A DNA stretch of 64,000 bases from Beijerinckiaceae bacterium (GCA_947452455.1 CANGBX010000001.1:496001-560000); one strand, 5' to 3'. Positions 16,904 through 27,297 are shown, counted from the first letter of the stretch. Made by a program: numbers and translations. Notes: a model not told the origin generated them from the letters alone.

Positions 16904-18664
16904 ATGGTCCTCATGACCACTTCCCCCGCCCGCACGGACCGTCTCGTCCTTGCCCTTGCCCAGACCCGCTCGACCGTTGGCGACATTGTCGGCAATGGGC
17001 AAATCGTGCGCGCGGCGCGTGCTCAAGCCGCGGCCAAGGGGGCTGATCTGGTCATGTTCCCCGAGCTCAATCTGGCGGGTTACCCGCCCGAAGATCTCGT
17101 GCTCAAGACCGCTTTTCAGGAAGCCTGCCGCACGGCGGCCGAAGAGCTCGCGCGCGAGACGGCCGATGGTGGCCCCGCTTTGCTGATCGGCCTGCCATGG
17201 GCTGAAGATGGCAAGCTCTACAATGCTTATGCGCTGTTGAGTAGCGGGCGTATTGAGGCGGTGCGCTTCAAAGTCGATTTGCCCAATTATGGTGTCTTTG
17301 ACGAAAAGCGCGTTTTTGCGCGCGGGCCTTTGCCGGGGCCTGTCGTTTTCAAAGGCGTGCGCATCGGCATTCCCGTTTGCGAAGATATCTGGACAGACGA
17401 AGTTTGCGAATGTCTGGCCGAGACGGGCGCTGAAATCCTGCTCGTGCCCAATGGCTCGCCCTATTGGCGCGATAAGAATGATGAGCGCGTGCAGATTGCA
17501 CTCTCGCGCGTGCTCGAAACTGAACTGCCGCTTGTCTATCTCAACCAGATCGGTGGGCAGGACGAGCTTGTTTTTGACGGTGCGTCTTTTGTGCTCAATG
17601 CAGATCGTTCGCTGGCTGTGCAAATGCCGGCCTTTGAAGAGAGCGTGTCGATCTGCACCTTTGAACGCGGCGCTGATGGCTGGGCCTGCGTGAATGGCGA
17701 GCGCGCCGTTTTGCCGGAAGGCGATGAGGCCGATTATGCGGCCTGCGTCCTGGGCCTGCGCGATTATGTCGAGAAGAATGGTTTTCCCGGCGTGGTCATG
17801 GGCCTCTCGGGCGGCATTGATTCCGCGCTCTGTGCGGCCATGGCCGCAGATGCTTTGGGCCCAGAGCGCGTTCACTGCATCATGCTGCCTTTCCGCTATA
17901 CGTCGCAGGAATCTTTGAGCGATGCAAAAGCCTGCGCGGATGCTTTGCGCGTGCGCTATGACATTTTGCCGATTGCACCCGCTGTTGAAGGCATGGAGCA
18001 AATTCTGGCGCCGCTTTTTGCCGGACGCGCGCGCGATCTGACAGAAGAAAATCTGCAAAGCCGTGTGCGTGGCACTTTGCTCATGTCGGTCTCGAATAAA
18101 TTCGGACCGATGCTGGTGACGACCGGCAATAAGTCGGAAATGTCGGTTGGCTATGCGACCATTTATGGCGACATGAATGGCGGCTTCAATCCGATCAAAG
18201 ACCTCTACAAAATGCAGGTCTTCCGTCTGTGTCATTTGCGCAATCGCTGGAAACCGGAAGGCGCGCTTGGCCCCGATGGCGTGGTGATTCCTGAAAACAT
18301 CATAACCAAGCCGCCGTCGGCTGAATTGTGCGACAACCAGAAGGATGAGGATTCGCTGCCCGCCTATCCGGTGCTCGATGATATTCTCTCCTGCTTGGTC
18401 GAGCAGGAAATGCGCGTCTCTGATATTGTCGCGCGCGGTCATGATCTGGAAACAGTCAAAAAAGTCGAGCGCCTGCTTTATCTGGCCGAATATAAGCGGC
18501 GCCAATCGGCGCCGGGCGTGAAAGTGACGCGCAAGAATTTCGGTCGCGACCGCCGCTATCCCATCATCAATCGTTTCCGTGATTCCGGCGGCGCCGTGCG
18601 CACGCCTGATTTTTCCATTGCGCCCAAAAAGCCGCTCGGTAATCCCGAGCGTTTCGAGGAATGA
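16904..18664 (+). CDS. nadE: Glutamine-dependent NAD+ synthase
   Basis: NadE makes NAD+ from nicotinic acid adenine dinucleotide, ATP and glutamine. The 586-residue protein joins an N-terminal nitrilase-type glutaminase (catalytic Glu54 in FPELNLAGY, Lys123 in FKVDLPNYG, Cys159 in PVCEDIW) to a C-terminal synthetase with the P-loop SGGIDS at 302-307. This two-domain form uses glutamine directly, unlike the ammonia-only NadE of enteric bacteria. ATG 16904 or the next at 16913 could be the start. It ends one base before gltX, so the two are cotranscribed. Confidence 0.96.
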   Translation: MVLMTTSPARTDRLVLALAQTRSTVGDIVGNGQIVRAARAQAAAKGADLVMFPELNLAGYPPEDLVLKTAFQEACRTAAEELARETADGGPALLIGLPWAEDGKLYNAYALLSSGRIEAVRFKVDLPNYGVFDEKRVFARGPLPGPVVFKGVRIGIPVCEDIWTDEVCECLAETGAEILLVPNGSPYWRDKNDERVQIALSRVLETELPLVYLNQIGGQDELVFDGASFVLNADRSLAVQMPAFEESVSICTFERGADGWACVNGERAVLPEGDEADYAACVLGLRDYVEKNGFPGVVMGLSGGIDSALCAAMAADALGPERVHCIMLPFRYTSQESLSDAKACADALRVRYDILPIAPAVEGMEQILAPLFAGRARDLTEENLQSRVRGTLLMSVSNKFGPMLVTTGNKSEMSVGYATIYGDMNGGFNPIKDLYKMQVFRLCHLRNRWKPEGALGPDGVVIPENIITKPPSAELCDNQKDEDSLPAYPVLDDILSCLVEQEMRVSDIVARGHDLETVKKVERLLYLAEYKRRQSAPGVKVTRKNFGRDRRYPIINRFRDSGGAVRTPDFSIAPKKPLGNPERFEE

Positions 18665-18665
18665 C

Positions 18666-20006
18666 ATGACACGCGTTCGTTTCGCGCCCTCGCCAACCGG
18701 CCATATTCATATCGGCAATGCCCGCACAGCCTTTTTCAACTTCCTCTTTGCGAAGAAGAATGGCGGCTCTTTCGTGCTGCGCTTCGATGATACCGATCTC
18801 GAGCGTTCGCGCGAAGAATATGCGCAAGGCATTGAAACCGATCTGCGCTGGATGGGCATTGATCCTGATGTGATTGTGCGCCAATCGCAGCGTTTTGCGC
18901 TGTATGATGCAGCCGCGCAGAAGCTGAAAGAGATGGGCCGTCTCTATCCATGCTATGAGACAGCGGATGAATTGGATCGTCGTCGCAAGCGCCAGATCGC
19001 GCGCGGCGTGCCGCCTGTTTATGATCGTGCAGCACTCAAACTCACAGATGAAGAGCGCGCAGCGCTCGAAGCCCAAGGCCGCAAGGCCCATTGGCGCTTC
19101 AAGCTTGAAGAGCGCACGATGCATTGGAATGATCTGGTGCGCGGCGAGAGCCATATTGAAGCAGGCTCTTTGTCAGATCCCGTGCTAATTCGTGAAGACG
19201 GCACGTATCTCTACACGCTGCCCTCAGTTGTCGATGATATTGATCTGGGCATCACCCATGTCATTCGTGGCGAAGACCATGTGACCAATACAGCTGTGCA
19301 GATCCAGCTGTTTGAAACACTCGCGGGCAAAGCCCCGATCTTCGGCCATCACAATCTTCTCACGACGGCAAGTGGTGAGGGGCTCTCGAAGCGCTCGGGC
19401 GCTTTGTCGATTGCGAGCCTGCGCCAGAACGGCATTGAGCCTTTGGCCATTGCCGCGCTCGCAACGCTGACGGGCTCGTCGGATGCTGTGCATCCGGTGG
19501 CCTCGCTTCAGGAATTGGGCGGGCTGTTTGATCTCTCGCATGTGTCGCGCGGTGCGGCGCGATTTGACGAGAATGAATTGGCCACTCTGTCTGCGCGCAC
19601 TTTGCATGCGATGGCTTTTGCCGATGTTGCGTCGCGTCTTGCTGAGGCAGGCGTGTCCGGTACCAAGGCTGAAGCTTTTTGGCTCGCGGTGCGTGGCAAT
19701 CTCGAAACTTTCAGCGATGTGCGCATCTGGTGGCATGTGGTGGAGCAGGCGATTGATCCGGTCATTGAAGATGCGGATTATTGCAGCGCTGCTTTGGCGC
19801 TCTTGCCCGACGAGCCCTATGATGCGCAGACGTGGAGCCGCTGGACGGGCGCGATCAAGGAGCAGACGGGGCGCAAGGGCAAGATGCTGTTCCATCCTTT
19901 GCGCTTGGCTTTGACGGGCAAAGAGTCAGGGCCCGAGCTTGCGCAGCTTCTGCCGTTGATTGGTCGCGTTAAAGCTGCGGCCCGACTGTCCGGACAGTCT
20001 TCTTAG
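18666..20006 (+). CDS. gltX: Glutamate--tRNA ligase (short form)
   Basis: This class I aminoacyl-tRNA synthetase charges tRNA with glutamate. The 446-residue sequence shows [14 protein letters not shown] (HIGH motif at 13-17) and GLSKRSG (KMSKS-type, 239-245). The start ATG 18666 lies one base after the nadE stop. At 446 residues it is shorter than the usual 470-500, and I see no zinc-binding CxC motif; many alphaproteobacteria carry two GluRS paralogues and this may be the shorter one. Its 3' end overlaps the convergent DUF2865 gene by 38 bases. Confidence 0.93.
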   Translation: MTRVRFAPSPTGHIHIGNARTAFFNFLFAKKNGGSFVLRFDDTDLERSREEYAQGIETDLRWMGIDPDVIVRQSQRFALYDAAAQKLKEMGRLYPCYETADELDRRRKRQIARGVPPVYDRAALKLTDEERAALEAQGRKAHWRFKLEERTMHWNDLVRGESHIEAGSLSDPVLIREDGTYLYTLPSVVDDIDLGITHVIRGEDHVTNTAVQIQLFETLAGKAPIFGHHNLLTTASGEGLSKRSGALSIASLRQNGIEPLAIAALATLTGSSDAVHPVASLQELGGLFDLSHVSRGAARFDENELATLSARTLHAMAFADVASRLAEAGVSGTKAEAFWLAVRGNLETFSDVRIWWHVVEQAIDPVIEDADYCSAALALLPDEPYDAQTWSRWTGAIKEQTGRKGKMLFHPLRLALTGKESGPELAQLLPLIGRVKAAARLSGQSS

Positions 20007-21144
20007 TTCCATCAGGCGTCGTGACTTCGCGCTTGGCGCCATCAGTCAGCGAATAATTGCGTCCATTATTCACGCCACCTGCCGCAATGCCGGTGGAATC
20101 GCGTGAGGCGGTCGGCGCTTGCGAACCAATCTCGGCTTCAGCCGCCGCATCGCGATCGGCTTGGGTTGCTTTCGGATCGGGCTTTTTCGCGGGCTGCGCT
20201 TTGGGGGCTTGCGGGCGCGAAAGTTCGGCTGCGCGTTCGGGCGTTACAATCTGATCGCGGCGGCTGTCGCGCCCGAGCATACGCTCGGCATTACCGAGAG
20301 CTTCCGACCAGCTTTGTTCTGCTTTTTTGCAGGTGCAAGCAGGATCATATTTCGTGCGGAAGCGGCCCGCATTGGCCAGTGACATATAGGGGCGCCCATC
20401 CGCAGAGACGGATTTTTCTACCTCACGGCCAAAAGCCATGGTGAAGAGTTGCGTCTCCACATTCGGGCACATGGCTTGGCAGAGTTCGCCGAGCTCCTGA
20501 TAGCGTGCACGGTTGGCAGAATAGGAGACGGGGAAAAAGCCGCCATCGCATGTGCGTACACACACTGCCAGCGAGCCGCTGCCGGGTTCGTCTTGTGTGA
20601 GCGGATCGCCTTCGAGCGGAATGTCAGTCCCGTTGCTGGGCGTGCTGCGGCCAAACAAATTATCGAAGAAGCCGCCTGCATTGCGCTGCTGCGGCTGACC
20701 GCGACAAGCAGAGTCAAATCGCGCAACGAGGTCGCGGCGTGTGGCATCATCACCGCCCGCTTGCGCTGCATCCTGTCGCAATTGCGCGAGATTGGAGCGC
20801 ATGCGCGCAATCTGCTGGCCAATGGCCGAACATTCGCGCGGACTGTCATCAAAGAAGAGAAATTGGCGACGCCCGCAGCCAATCGAATTGGAATAGGCGA
20901 CCGTGCGGTCGAGTTCGGTGGCTTGGCGTTGCGCAGCATCACGGAATTGCTGGGCGCGCGCGGGATCAGCCGAACCAACGGGGCCGAGCGCTACGATCTG
21001 CTGTTGCAGACGGTTGCAATCAACCGCTTGCGCGAAGGCGCTTGTTTCGCCCGCAAGCAGACCCGCGCAGGCAGCAATCATGGCAAGGCCGCGCGTGAGC
21101 TGGCGCAAAGGCTTTGTCAAAATCGTCTGAAGGGGCCGCGTCAT
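19969..21144 (-). CDS. Exported DUF2865 protein
   Basis: The 391-residue protein has an N-terminal signal peptide (ending near residue 39, SAFAQ) and a DUF2865 domain with the Cys-rich core [17 protein letters not shown] and [14 protein letters not shown] (about 190-245), then [14 protein letters not shown]. The N-terminal part is helical with [10 protein letters not shown] and Cys pairs. A low-complexity Pro/Ala/Lys tail follows (about 300-391). DUF2865 is largely restricted to Hyphomicrobiales and its function is unknown; the Cys pattern suggests a disulfide-stabilised periplasmic or envelope protein. Confidence 0.88.
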   Translation of the reverse strand: MTRPLQTILTKPLRQLTRGLAMIAACAGLLAGETSAFAQAVDCNRLQQQIVALGPVGSADPARAQQFRDAAQRQATELDRTVAYSNSIGCGRRQFLFFDDSPRECSAIGQQIARMRSNLAQLRQDAAQAGGDDATRRDLVARFDSACRGQPQQRNAGGFFDNLFGRSTPSNGTDIPLEGDPLTQDEPGSGSLAVCVRTCDGGFFPVSYSANRARYQELGELCQAMCPNVETQLFTMAFGREVEKSVSADGRPYMSLANAGRFRTKYDPACTCKKAEQSWSEALGNAERMLGRDSRRDQIVTPERAAELSRPQAPKAQPAKKPDPKATQADRDAAAEAEIGSQAPTASRDSTGIAAGGVNNGRNYSLTDGAKREVTTPDGTKKTVRTVGPQL

Positions 21145-21327
21145 GAAAACCTCTGTTGCGCCAGGCCGTGGCCCGAGCGGAGCGCCTCAGCCCGAGCCGG
21201 ACCCGGCTGACCTTCCCTTGCGCGCGATTGGTGGCGGCAAAATGGCAGGCCGGGGTGCCGTGCGCGCTTTTCCATAGCAGAGCGCGCCCCTAGAGGTCCA
21301 TGGAGGGGGAGGAGATGTCCTAAGGCT

Positions 21328-21603
21328 TTAGTCGGCGCAGGTGACGCGATAGCCGCGCTGGGCGCGGGTGGCGATTTGCTCGAGGGCGGCGCCATCTGAG
21401 AGGCCAAAAGAGACCGAGGGGCCACGCCCCATGGCGGCGCACCAGGCGTCAGCCACGGTGCGGGCGCAGGCCGAGCCCGAGGCAAAGCAATCGCCGATCC
21501 CGTAGCCTTCGTCCTTGGGAATAAAGAAGGTTTCCTGCGCCGAGGCGGCCATGGGGGCGCTGAGGAGGGCAACAAGGCAGAGGGCGCGGGACACAAAACG
21601 CAT
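21328..21603 (-). CDS. Small exported Cys-containing protein
   Basis: The 91-residue product has a signal peptide (residues 1-22, ending ASAQ) and a short mature domain with four Cys (GDCFAS, SACARTV, DAWCAAMG, VTCAD) that could form two disulfides. ATG 21603 is chosen because it begins the signal peptide; the two-codon-pair upstream extension is less likely. Similar short exported proteins exist in rhizobia, but I cannot name a family. It stands alone between DUF2865 and cysS. Confidence 0.65.
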   Translation of the reverse strand: MRFVSRALCLVALLSAPMAASAQETFFIPKDEGYGIGDCFASGSACARTVADAWCAAMGRGPSVSFGLSDGAALEQIATRAQRGYRVTCAD

Positions 21604-21739
21604 GGGGTGGCCTGAAAACAAGAAGGGGCAGGGTCAGTCGCGCAATCTGCCCCAAAGCCCTTGAGACTTTGTTAAAGCCGTTAACCTCTTGAGGGGCTCT
21701 CGCTTGACGGAGCGCCGGCTTTTGGCCAAAGGTGCCCCC

Positions 21740-21857
21740 ATGACGCGCACGACCTGCACCATCTGCCGGATTATTATCAGCTAGCATCACTGCTGGCTGG
21801 CGCCGTCTTGCATCCCAAGACCTTCGTAAAGAAGCAAAGCCCCCGGCCAGCAGGTCC
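21740..21857 (+). promoter_or_regulatory. Candidate leader peptide and hairpin upstream of cysS
   Basis: A 14-codon frame (21740-21784, [14 protein letters not shown]) contains two Cys codons and is preceded by AAAGGTG at a good ribosome-site distance. After it, CTGCTGGC (21790-21797) and GCCAGCAG can pair, extendable to 11 bp with one G-T, ending about 14 bases before the cysS start and near its ribosome site. This resembles a translation-dependent attenuator sensing charged tRNA-Cys, but there is no T run and the evidence is only positional. Confidence 0.35.
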
Positions 21858-21869
21858 GAAGGGGAAACT

Positions 21870-23288
21870 ATGTCTCAGGCTCCGCAATTGCGGCTCTACA
21901 ACACGCTCTCGCGCCAGAAGGAAGACTTCCGGCCGATCGATGCGTCGCATGTGCGCATGTATGTCTGCGGCCCCACGGTTTATGACTTTGCCCATATCGG
22001 CAATGCCCGCCCGATCATCGTCTTTGACGTTTTGAACCGTCTGCTGCGCCATCTCTATGGCCAGAGCGCCGTCACTTATGTGCGCAACATCACCGACGTC
22101 GATGACAAGATCAATGCACGCGCAGCCGAGCGCGGCATTTCGATCCGCGAGCTGACCGAAGAGACCGCGCGCATTTTTCATGAAGATGTGGCCGCTCTTG
22201 GTTGCTTGAAACCAGATGTCGAACCGCGTGCGACCGAACATATTGTCGAGATGGTCGCCATCATCGAAAAGCTGATCGCGGCAGGACATGCTTACGCAGC
22301 GGAAGGTCATGTGCTCTTCTCCGTGCCTTCTATGAGCGACTATGGCCAGCTGTCTCGTCGTCCGCTGGATGAGATGATTGCGGGCGCGCGTGTCGATGTC
22401 GCCGCCTACAAGCGCGACGAGATGGATTTTGTTTTGTGGAAGCCCTCGAAAGAGAGCGAGCCGGGCTGGGATTCGCCTTGGGGTCGCGGGCGTCCGGGCT
22501 GGCATATCGAATGTTCGGCGATGAGCTGGAAACATCTGGGCGAGACATTTGATATTCATGGCGGCGGAATTGATCTCGTTTTCCCGCATCATGAAAATGA
22601 AATTGCGCAGTCGCGTTGCGCTTTCGGTCATCAGGTCATGGCCAATGTGTGGATGCACAATGGCTTCCTGCAGGTCGAAGGCGAGAAAATGTCGAAGAGC
22701 CTCGGCAATTTCATCACCATTCGCCAGCTGCTCGCGACGGAGGATTTCGGCGGTCAGAAATGGGCAGGCGATGTGTTGCGTCTGGCCATGCTGCGCACCC
22801 ATTATCGCCAGCCGATAGACTGGACGGCGCGGGGCCTAGATGAAGCGCAAAAGACGCTTGAAAACTGGGCTGATCTTGTTGCGCGTCACAAGATTGCCTC
22901 TGCCACGCCCGCACCGCATGCAAGCGTGATCGAAGCTCTGCTGGATGATCTCAACACGGCAGCAGCTTTTGCGGCTCTGGCCGAACTCGCCAAAGCGTCG
23001 CGCCATGATTATTCAGCTGCGCAAAATCTCGCTAATACGGCGCTCTGGCTTGGCTTTGATACGAGCGCTTGGTTTGCGCGAGCTGGCGAGAGCGCGGGCG
23101 ACAATCTTGATCCGGCTTTCAAAGCGCAAGTCGAGAGCCTCGTGAGCGCGCGTCTGGATGCACGTGCGCAGAAGAATTTTGCTGAGTCAGATCGCCTGCG
23201 TGATGAGCTGGCCGCTATGGGCGTGCAGTTGAAAGACGGCAAAGGCGCCAATGGCGAGGCTGTCACCACTTGGGAGGTGAAGCGATGA
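21870..23288 (+). CDS. cysS: Cysteine--tRNA ligase
   Basis: CysS charges tRNA-Cys. The 472-residue protein has the zinc/substrate Cys33 ([10 protein letters not shown]), the HIGH motif as HIGN (42-45), the zinc-binding GWHIECSAM segment, the histidine-rich HHENEIAQ, and [11 protein letters not shown] near residue 272. The ATG follows GAAGGGG. It is followed by a palindromic repeat, a GNAT gene and cimA on the same strand. Confidence 0.97.
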   Translation: MSQAPQLRLYNTLSRQKEDFRPIDASHVRMYVCGPTVYDFAHIGNARPIIVFDVLNRLLRHLYGQSAVTYVRNITDVDDKINARAAERGISIRELTEETARIFHEDVAALGCLKPDVEPRATEHIVEMVAIIEKLIAAGHAYAAEGHVLFSVPSMSDYGQLSRRPLDEMIAGARVDVAAYKRDEMDFVLWKPSKESEPGWDSPWGRGRPGWHIECSAMSWKHLGETFDIHGGGIDLVFPHHENEIAQSRCAFGHQVMANVWMHNGFLQVEGEKMSKSLGNFITIRQLLATEDFGGQKWAGDVLRLAMLRTHYRQPIDWTARGLDEAQKTLENWADLVARHKIASATPAPHASVIEALLDDLNTAAAFAALAELAKASRHDYSAAQNLANTALWLGFDTSAWFARAGESAGDNLDPAFKAQVESLVSARLDARAQKNFAESDRLRDELAAMGVQLKDGKGANGEAVTTWEVKR

Positions 23289-23301
23289 TGCGTCACAAGT
23301 C

Positions 23302-23388
23302 CCCGTCATTGCGAGCACTGCGTAACAATCTAGAAGCCCCACGCGCGGTCTCTGGATTGCTTTGTCGCTTCGCTCCTCGCAATGACGG
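23302..23388. repeat. Short palindromic repeat (CGTCATTGCGAG type)
   Basis: CCCGTCATTGCGAG at 23302-23315 and its inverse CTCGCAATGACGG at 23376-23388 bound an 87-base element with partly complementary interior (CTTTGTCGCTTCG...). The pattern is a common interspersed palindrome in rhizobia and related bacteria. It separates cysS from the GNAT gene without disrupting either. Confidence 0.8.
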
Positions 23389-23406
23389 TGGAAAGGTGGT
23401 GGCCTC

Positions 23407-23904
23407 ATGACCATTGCGCTTCGTCCCTACCTCTCCTCGGATGCGCCGATCTTGGCCGCTATCTATGCGGCGGCCATTGATGAGCTGACGGCCGAAGATT
23501 ATACAGATGAGCAGCGCTATGCCTGGATTGCGCTGGCCGAAGACGAACAGACCTTTGGGCAAAAGCTGGCAGCAAGCTTGACGCTGGTCGCAATCGTCGA
23601 AGGCGAGCAAGTTGGCTTCATCTCTCTGCGCGACAATCTGTCGATCGAGCATCTTTATGTCTCGCCCAATATCATCCGTGAAGGTGTCGCGACCGCTCTG
23701 TGTGACGCGCTGGAAAAGATCGCGACTGCGCGTGGTGCGCAAAAGCTGACGGTGGATTCCAGCGATACGGCAGAACCTTTCTTCAAAGAGCGCGGCTATG
23801 TTTTGCAAAGCCGCAACACGCGCATCGTCGATGAGCAATGGCTTGCTTATATGACGATGATCAAAGAACTCGCGCCTGCTGCGGCTTCGGGAACAGTGCA
23901 ATGA
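23407..23904 (+). CDS. GNAT-family N-acetyltransferase
   Basis: The 165-residue protein has the GNAT fold order: IALRPYLSSDAPILAAIY at the start, IEHLYVSPNIIREGVATALCDALE (about 79-102) forming motif A with its acetyl-CoA loop, and AEPFFKERGYVLQSRNTR (about 119-136) as motif B. Part of motif A is irregular: the classical Q/RxxGxG/A appears as REGVAT. Its stop overlaps the cimA start by 4 bases, so translation is coupled. The acceptor substrate is unknown. Confidence 0.85.
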   Translation: MTIALRPYLSSDAPILAAIYAAAIDELTAEDYTDEQRYAWIALAEDEQTFGQKLAASLTLVAIVEGEQVGFISLRDNLSIEHLYVSPNIIREGVATALCDALEKIATARGAQKLTVDSSDTAEPFFKERGYVLQSRNTRIVDEQWLAYMTMIKELAPAAASGTVQ

Positions 23905-25490
23905 CCCGCGAAAGATTGACCCTTTTTGACACAACCTTGCGTGACGGCGCGCAAACTACTGGCGTGGACTTCTCGCTTGAAGACAAGCGCCAGATCGCGA
24001 CGCTGCTTGATCAGCTTGGCATGGATTATGTCGAAGGCGGTTATCCGGGTGCCAATCCGACTGACACCGAGTTTTTCTCCAAGCGCCCGAAGATCAAGGC
24101 GAAGTTTGCTGCTTTCGGTATGACCAAGCGTGCGGGGCGCTCGGCAGCCAATGATCCGGGCATTGCGGCTTTGCTCGATTCCAAGGCTGACACGATCACC
24201 TTTGTCGCCAAGACATGGGATTATCATGTCCATGTGGCGCTCGGCTGCACGCTGGAAGAAAACATCGACGGCATTGCGGATTCGGTCGCGCATGTGCGCA
24301 AGGCGGATCGCGAAGTCATCTTGGATTGCGAGCATTTTTTCGATGGCTACAAAGCCAATCCGGATTTTGCGCTTACATGCGCCAAGACGGCCTATGACAA
24401 TGGCGCGCGCTGGATCGTGCTCTGCGATACGAATGGCGGCACATTGCCCCATGAAATCGAAGCCATTGTTACAGCGGTAACCAAAGTCATTCCGGGCGAT
24501 CATGTCGGCATTCATGCGCATGATGATACGGGTAATGGCGTGGCCAATTCGTTTGCCGCCATCCGCGCAGGCGCGCGTCATATTCAAGGCACGTTGAATG
24601 GTCTTGGTGAGCGCTGCGGCAATGCCAATCTTGTCACCATCATCCCTACGCTTCTTTTGAAAAAAGAATATGCGGAGCGTTTCGAAATCGGCGTTGATGA
24701 GGGCAAGCTTGCCCAGATCACGCAGATCTCGCGCACGCTGGATGAATTGCTCAATCGCTCACCCAATAAGCATGCGCCTTATGTGGGTGCGTCTGCCTTT
24801 GCGACGAAAGCGGGCATTCATGCCTCGGCGGTGATGAAAGATCCGCGCACTTACGAGCATGTGACGCCCGAAAGTGTCGGCAATCGTCGCAAAGTTTTGG
24901 TGTCGGATCAGGCGGGCAAGTCCAACATTCTGGCGGAGCTTGACCGCTTGGGTGTGGATGTCGCCAAGGATGATCCGCGCGTCTCGCGCGTGCTCGAAGA
25001 AGTGAAAGAGAAAGAAGCGCTCGGCTATGCCTATGAAGGGGCTGATGCCTCTTTCGAATTGCTGGCGCGTCGGATGCTGGGCCAAGTGCCGGATTTCTTC
25101 GATGTCGAACGTTTCCGTGTGGTGATGGAGCGCCGTCACAATGCTGAGGGTGATTTTGTCAGCGTCGCGGAAGCTGTGGTGAAAGTTGTCATTGACGGGC
25201 AGACTTTGACCTCGGTGGCGGAAGGCAATGGCCCCGTCAATGCGCTTGATCTCGCGCTTCGCGGTGATCTTGGCAAATATCAGCGCCACATTGCCGATCT
25301 TGAATTGCTTGATTATCGCGTGCGCGTTTTCAATGGCGGCACGGATGCCGTGACGCGTGTGTTGATCGAGTTTGGCGATGAGGCCGGGCAGCGCTGGTCA
25401 ACAGTCGGCGTGTCATCCAACGTCATCGATGCTTCGTTCCAGGCGATCTTGGATGGCATCAATTGGAAGCTGATGAAAGCGGGCGCTTAA
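23901..25490 (+). CDS. cimA: (R)-citramalate synthase
   Basis: CimA condenses pyruvate with acetyl-CoA to citramalate, giving 2-oxobutanoate for isoleucine without threonine. The 529-residue product starts with the HMGL/isopropylmalate-synthase motif LFDTTLRDGAQ, has GIHAHDDTGNGVANS and GTLNGLGERCGNAN metal and substrate motifs, and a C-terminal LeuA-type dimer/allosteric domain (about 400-520). The DGAQTTGVDFS start and overall length match the CimA group rather than LeuA. It overlaps the GNAT gene by ATGA, and its end overlaps the convergent LOG-family gene by 4 bases. Confidence 0.93.
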   Translation: MTRERLTLFDTTLRDGAQTTGVDFSLEDKRQIATLLDQLGMDYVEGGYPGANPTDTEFFSKRPKIKAKFAAFGMTKRAGRSAANDPGIAALLDSKADTITFVAKTWDYHVHVALGCTLEENIDGIADSVAHVRKADREVILDCEHFFDGYKANPDFALTCAKTAYDNGARWIVLCDTNGGTLPHEIEAIVTAVTKVIPGDHVGIHAHDDTGNGVANSFAAIRAGARHIQGTLNGLGERCGNANLVTIIPTLLLKKEYAERFEIGVDEGKLAQITQISRTLDELLNRSPNKHAPYVGASAFATKAGIHASAVMKDPRTYEHVTPESVGNRRKVLVSDQAGKSNILAELDRLGVDVAKDDPRVSRVLEEVKEKEALGYAYEGADASFELLARRMLGQVPDFFDVERFRVVMERRHNAEGDFVSVAEAVVKVVIDGQTLTSVAEGNGPVNALDLALRGDLGKYQRHIADLELLDYRVRVFNGGTDAVTRVLIEFGDEAGQRWSTVGVSSNVIDASFQAILDGINWKLMKAGA

Positions 25491-26074
25491 AAGCGCTCGT
25501 CCAAGCTACGGACCTCGCTGCGTGCAGCCGCTTTTTGCAGCATGGGCACAACATCCGAGATTTTTTCACTGACGAGATAGCGCAGTTCGAATTCTTCGCG
25601 GATGAATCCTGTCTGGCGCATATGGGCAAAAAGCGAGAGCAGCGGCTTCCAGAACCCGCCGACATCGGCGATGAGCACAGGCTTGCCGTGCCGGCCCAGC
25701 TGCACCCATGTTAATTGCTCGACCAATTCTTCCAGCGTGCCAATGCCGCCGGGCAAGGCGACGAATGCATCGGCGCGTTCAAACATGATGCGCTTGCGCG
25801 TATGCATATCGTCGACCAGCACAAGCTCTTGTGCTTTTTCCAGCATGGATTCGCGTTTGCGCAAAAAACCGGGAATGACGCCGGTCACATGGCCGCCATG
25901 TTCCAGCACAGCGCGGGCGACGGCGCCCATCAGGCCATTGTCGCCCCCGCCATAGACGAGGCCGAGACCGTGTTCGGCCATCGAGCGGCCGAGCTCTGTT
26001 GCAGCTTCCATAAAGATCGGGTCAACACCGTTAGCGGAGCCGCAATAGACGCAAATATTTCGAATCTCTGTCAT
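25487..26074 (-). CDS. LOG-family nucleotide phosphoribohydrolase (TIGR00730)
   Basis: The 195-residue protein has a Rossmann fold with VYCGSANG at the N-terminus, GLVYGGGDNGLMG, and the signature LPGGIGTLEEL (about 105-115), where the Glu and a nearby Arg cleave the N-glycosidic bond of nucleoside 5'-monophosphates. Relatives release cytokinin bases in plants and microbes or hydrolyse AMP/pyrimidine nucleotides. ATG 26074 has AAGGAA upstream and starts the family N-terminus; the longer frame is not supported. Annotations as lysine decarboxylase for this family are misleading. Confidence 0.92.
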   Translation of the reverse strand: MTEIRNICVYCGSANGVDPIFMEAATELGRSMAEHGLGLVYGGGDNGLMGAVARAVLEHGGHVTGVIPGFLRKRESMLEKAQELVLVDDMHTRKRIMFERADAFVALPGGIGTLEELVEQLTWVQLGRHGKPVLIADVGGFWKPLLSLFAHMRQTGFIREEFELRYLVSEKISDVVPMLQKAAARSEVRSLDERF

Positions 26075-26205
26075 GTTTTCCTTTTCGCTTTGCCCCATGA
26101 CACCGTCAAGACATGGCAACTAGACATGGCGACTAGACTTGACCTCTGGCTTTCATCGCATTGGCATATTACACTTCATCTCGTTTCTGTTTTGAGTAAG
26201 GCGAC

Positions 26206-27297
26206 ATGCAGGCGCAATCGCGGACCCTTCTGTTCGGCGTGAGCACGGCTTTGGCTGTGGGCGCGGTCGCCTTTTTGGCATGGCGCGCTATGGAGCAAAC
26301 GCCGCTTTTGTTTGGCACGGCAACGCCGCCCGCCATTGCGCCCCAGCAGAACAAGCCCGAGCCGCCCCGCGCGGAAGCATCAAAATCAATCCCCGCCACG
26401 TTTGATGTGGTCAGTGTCGAGCCAGATGGGTCGACGGTTGTGGCGGGCCGCGCAGAGCCGGGCGCGCAGGTGCAATTGCTCAACAATGGTGTGGTGGTGG
26501 CGACCGTCACGGCAGATATGAACGGGCAATTTGCTATCGTCCCGCCAGCACTCTCAGCGGGCGAGCATTTGTTGAGCCTGGCAACGGGCGGCAAGCCGGC
26601 TGAGCGCGCGCAGACGGTGGCGGTTGCCGTCCCCAAAGACCGAATGGGTGAGCCCGTTGTGGCTTTGACCGAGCCTGGCATGCCCACCCGCATATTGTCA
26701 GATCATGCGCCCAAAGCACCTTTGCGCCCCGCGCAAGATGCGCCTGTTGTGTCAGCATCGACACCCCAGCCCGCGCCCAATCTTTCCATTCGTACAGTCG
26801 AGGCGGATGAGGCCGGCGGCTTTTATGCCAGCGGTGCCGCTGCGCCCGGTGCGCAGATCCGCTTGTCGCTTAACGGCACGCCTTTGGCCCAAGTGAAAGC
26901 GGGGGCTGATGGCGGCTGGTCGCTGAAGATCGAAAAGGGCATGGCGGCGGGGGCCTATGCGGTCAAAGCCGACTTGCTGGATGCCACGGGGAAAGTGCTG
27001 GCGCAGGTGGAAGTGCCTTTCGACTATCCCGCGCGGCCTTTGGGTGTGGCGCAGGGCCAAGCAATGGGCCAAACCAATGGCCAGTCTCCTGCCAGTGCCT
27101 CCCATGCTGTTCTGTCAGAGGTGCAAAGCGTTACCGTGCAGCGCGGTGATAGCCTCTGGCGGATCAGCCAGCGCCTGTTGGGATCGGGCTATCGCTATAC
27201 GCAAATCTATGCGGCCAATAGCAACCAGATCCGCAACCCCTCTTTGATCTATCCGGAGCAAATTCTGGTCGTTCCGGGCAGTGCAAAACCCAATTGA
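26206..27297 (+). CDS. Membrane-anchored LysM protein with Ig-like domains
   Basis: The 363-residue protein has an N-terminal membrane anchor (about 7-28), a Pro/Ala-rich linker, two Ig-like beta domains (about 64-125 and 190-265, each with GxxxPGAQVxLxxNG), and a C-terminal LysM domain (about 308-360) with QRGDSLWRISQRLLG and NPSLIYPEQILVVPG. LysM binds peptidoglycan GlcNAc, so the protein probably spans from the inner membrane to the wall. This architecture is common in rhizobia. It ends at a strong terminator. Confidence 0.88.
   Translation: MQAQSRTLLFGVSTALAVGAVAFLAWRAMEQTPLLFGTATPPAIAPQQNKPEPPRAEASKSIPATFDVVSVEPDGSTVVAGRAEPGAQVQLLNNGVVVATVTADMNGQFAIVPPALSAGEHLLSLATGGKPAERAQTVAVAVPKDRMGEPVVALTEPGMPTRILSDHAPKAPLRPAQDAPVVSASTPQPAPNLSIRTVEADEAGGFYASGAAAPGAQIRLSLNGTPLAQVKAGADGGWSLKIEKGMAAGAYAVKADLLDATGKVLAQVEVPFDYPARPLGVAQGQAMGQTNGQSPASASHAVLSEVQSVTVQRGDSLWRISQRLLGSGYRYTQIYAANSNQIRNPSLIYPEQILVVPGSAKPN

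Noticed and set aside
16379-18667. A 762-codon open frame antisense to nadE
   Set aside because: It mirrors nadE exactly, has no ribosome site and no family resemblance; long antisense frames are common in GC-rich coding DNA.
26110-26137. Two tandem copies of a 13-base unit AGACATGGC(A/G)ACT
   Set aside because: Only two copies, imperfect, and not near a recognised signal; probably a chance or slippage duplication.
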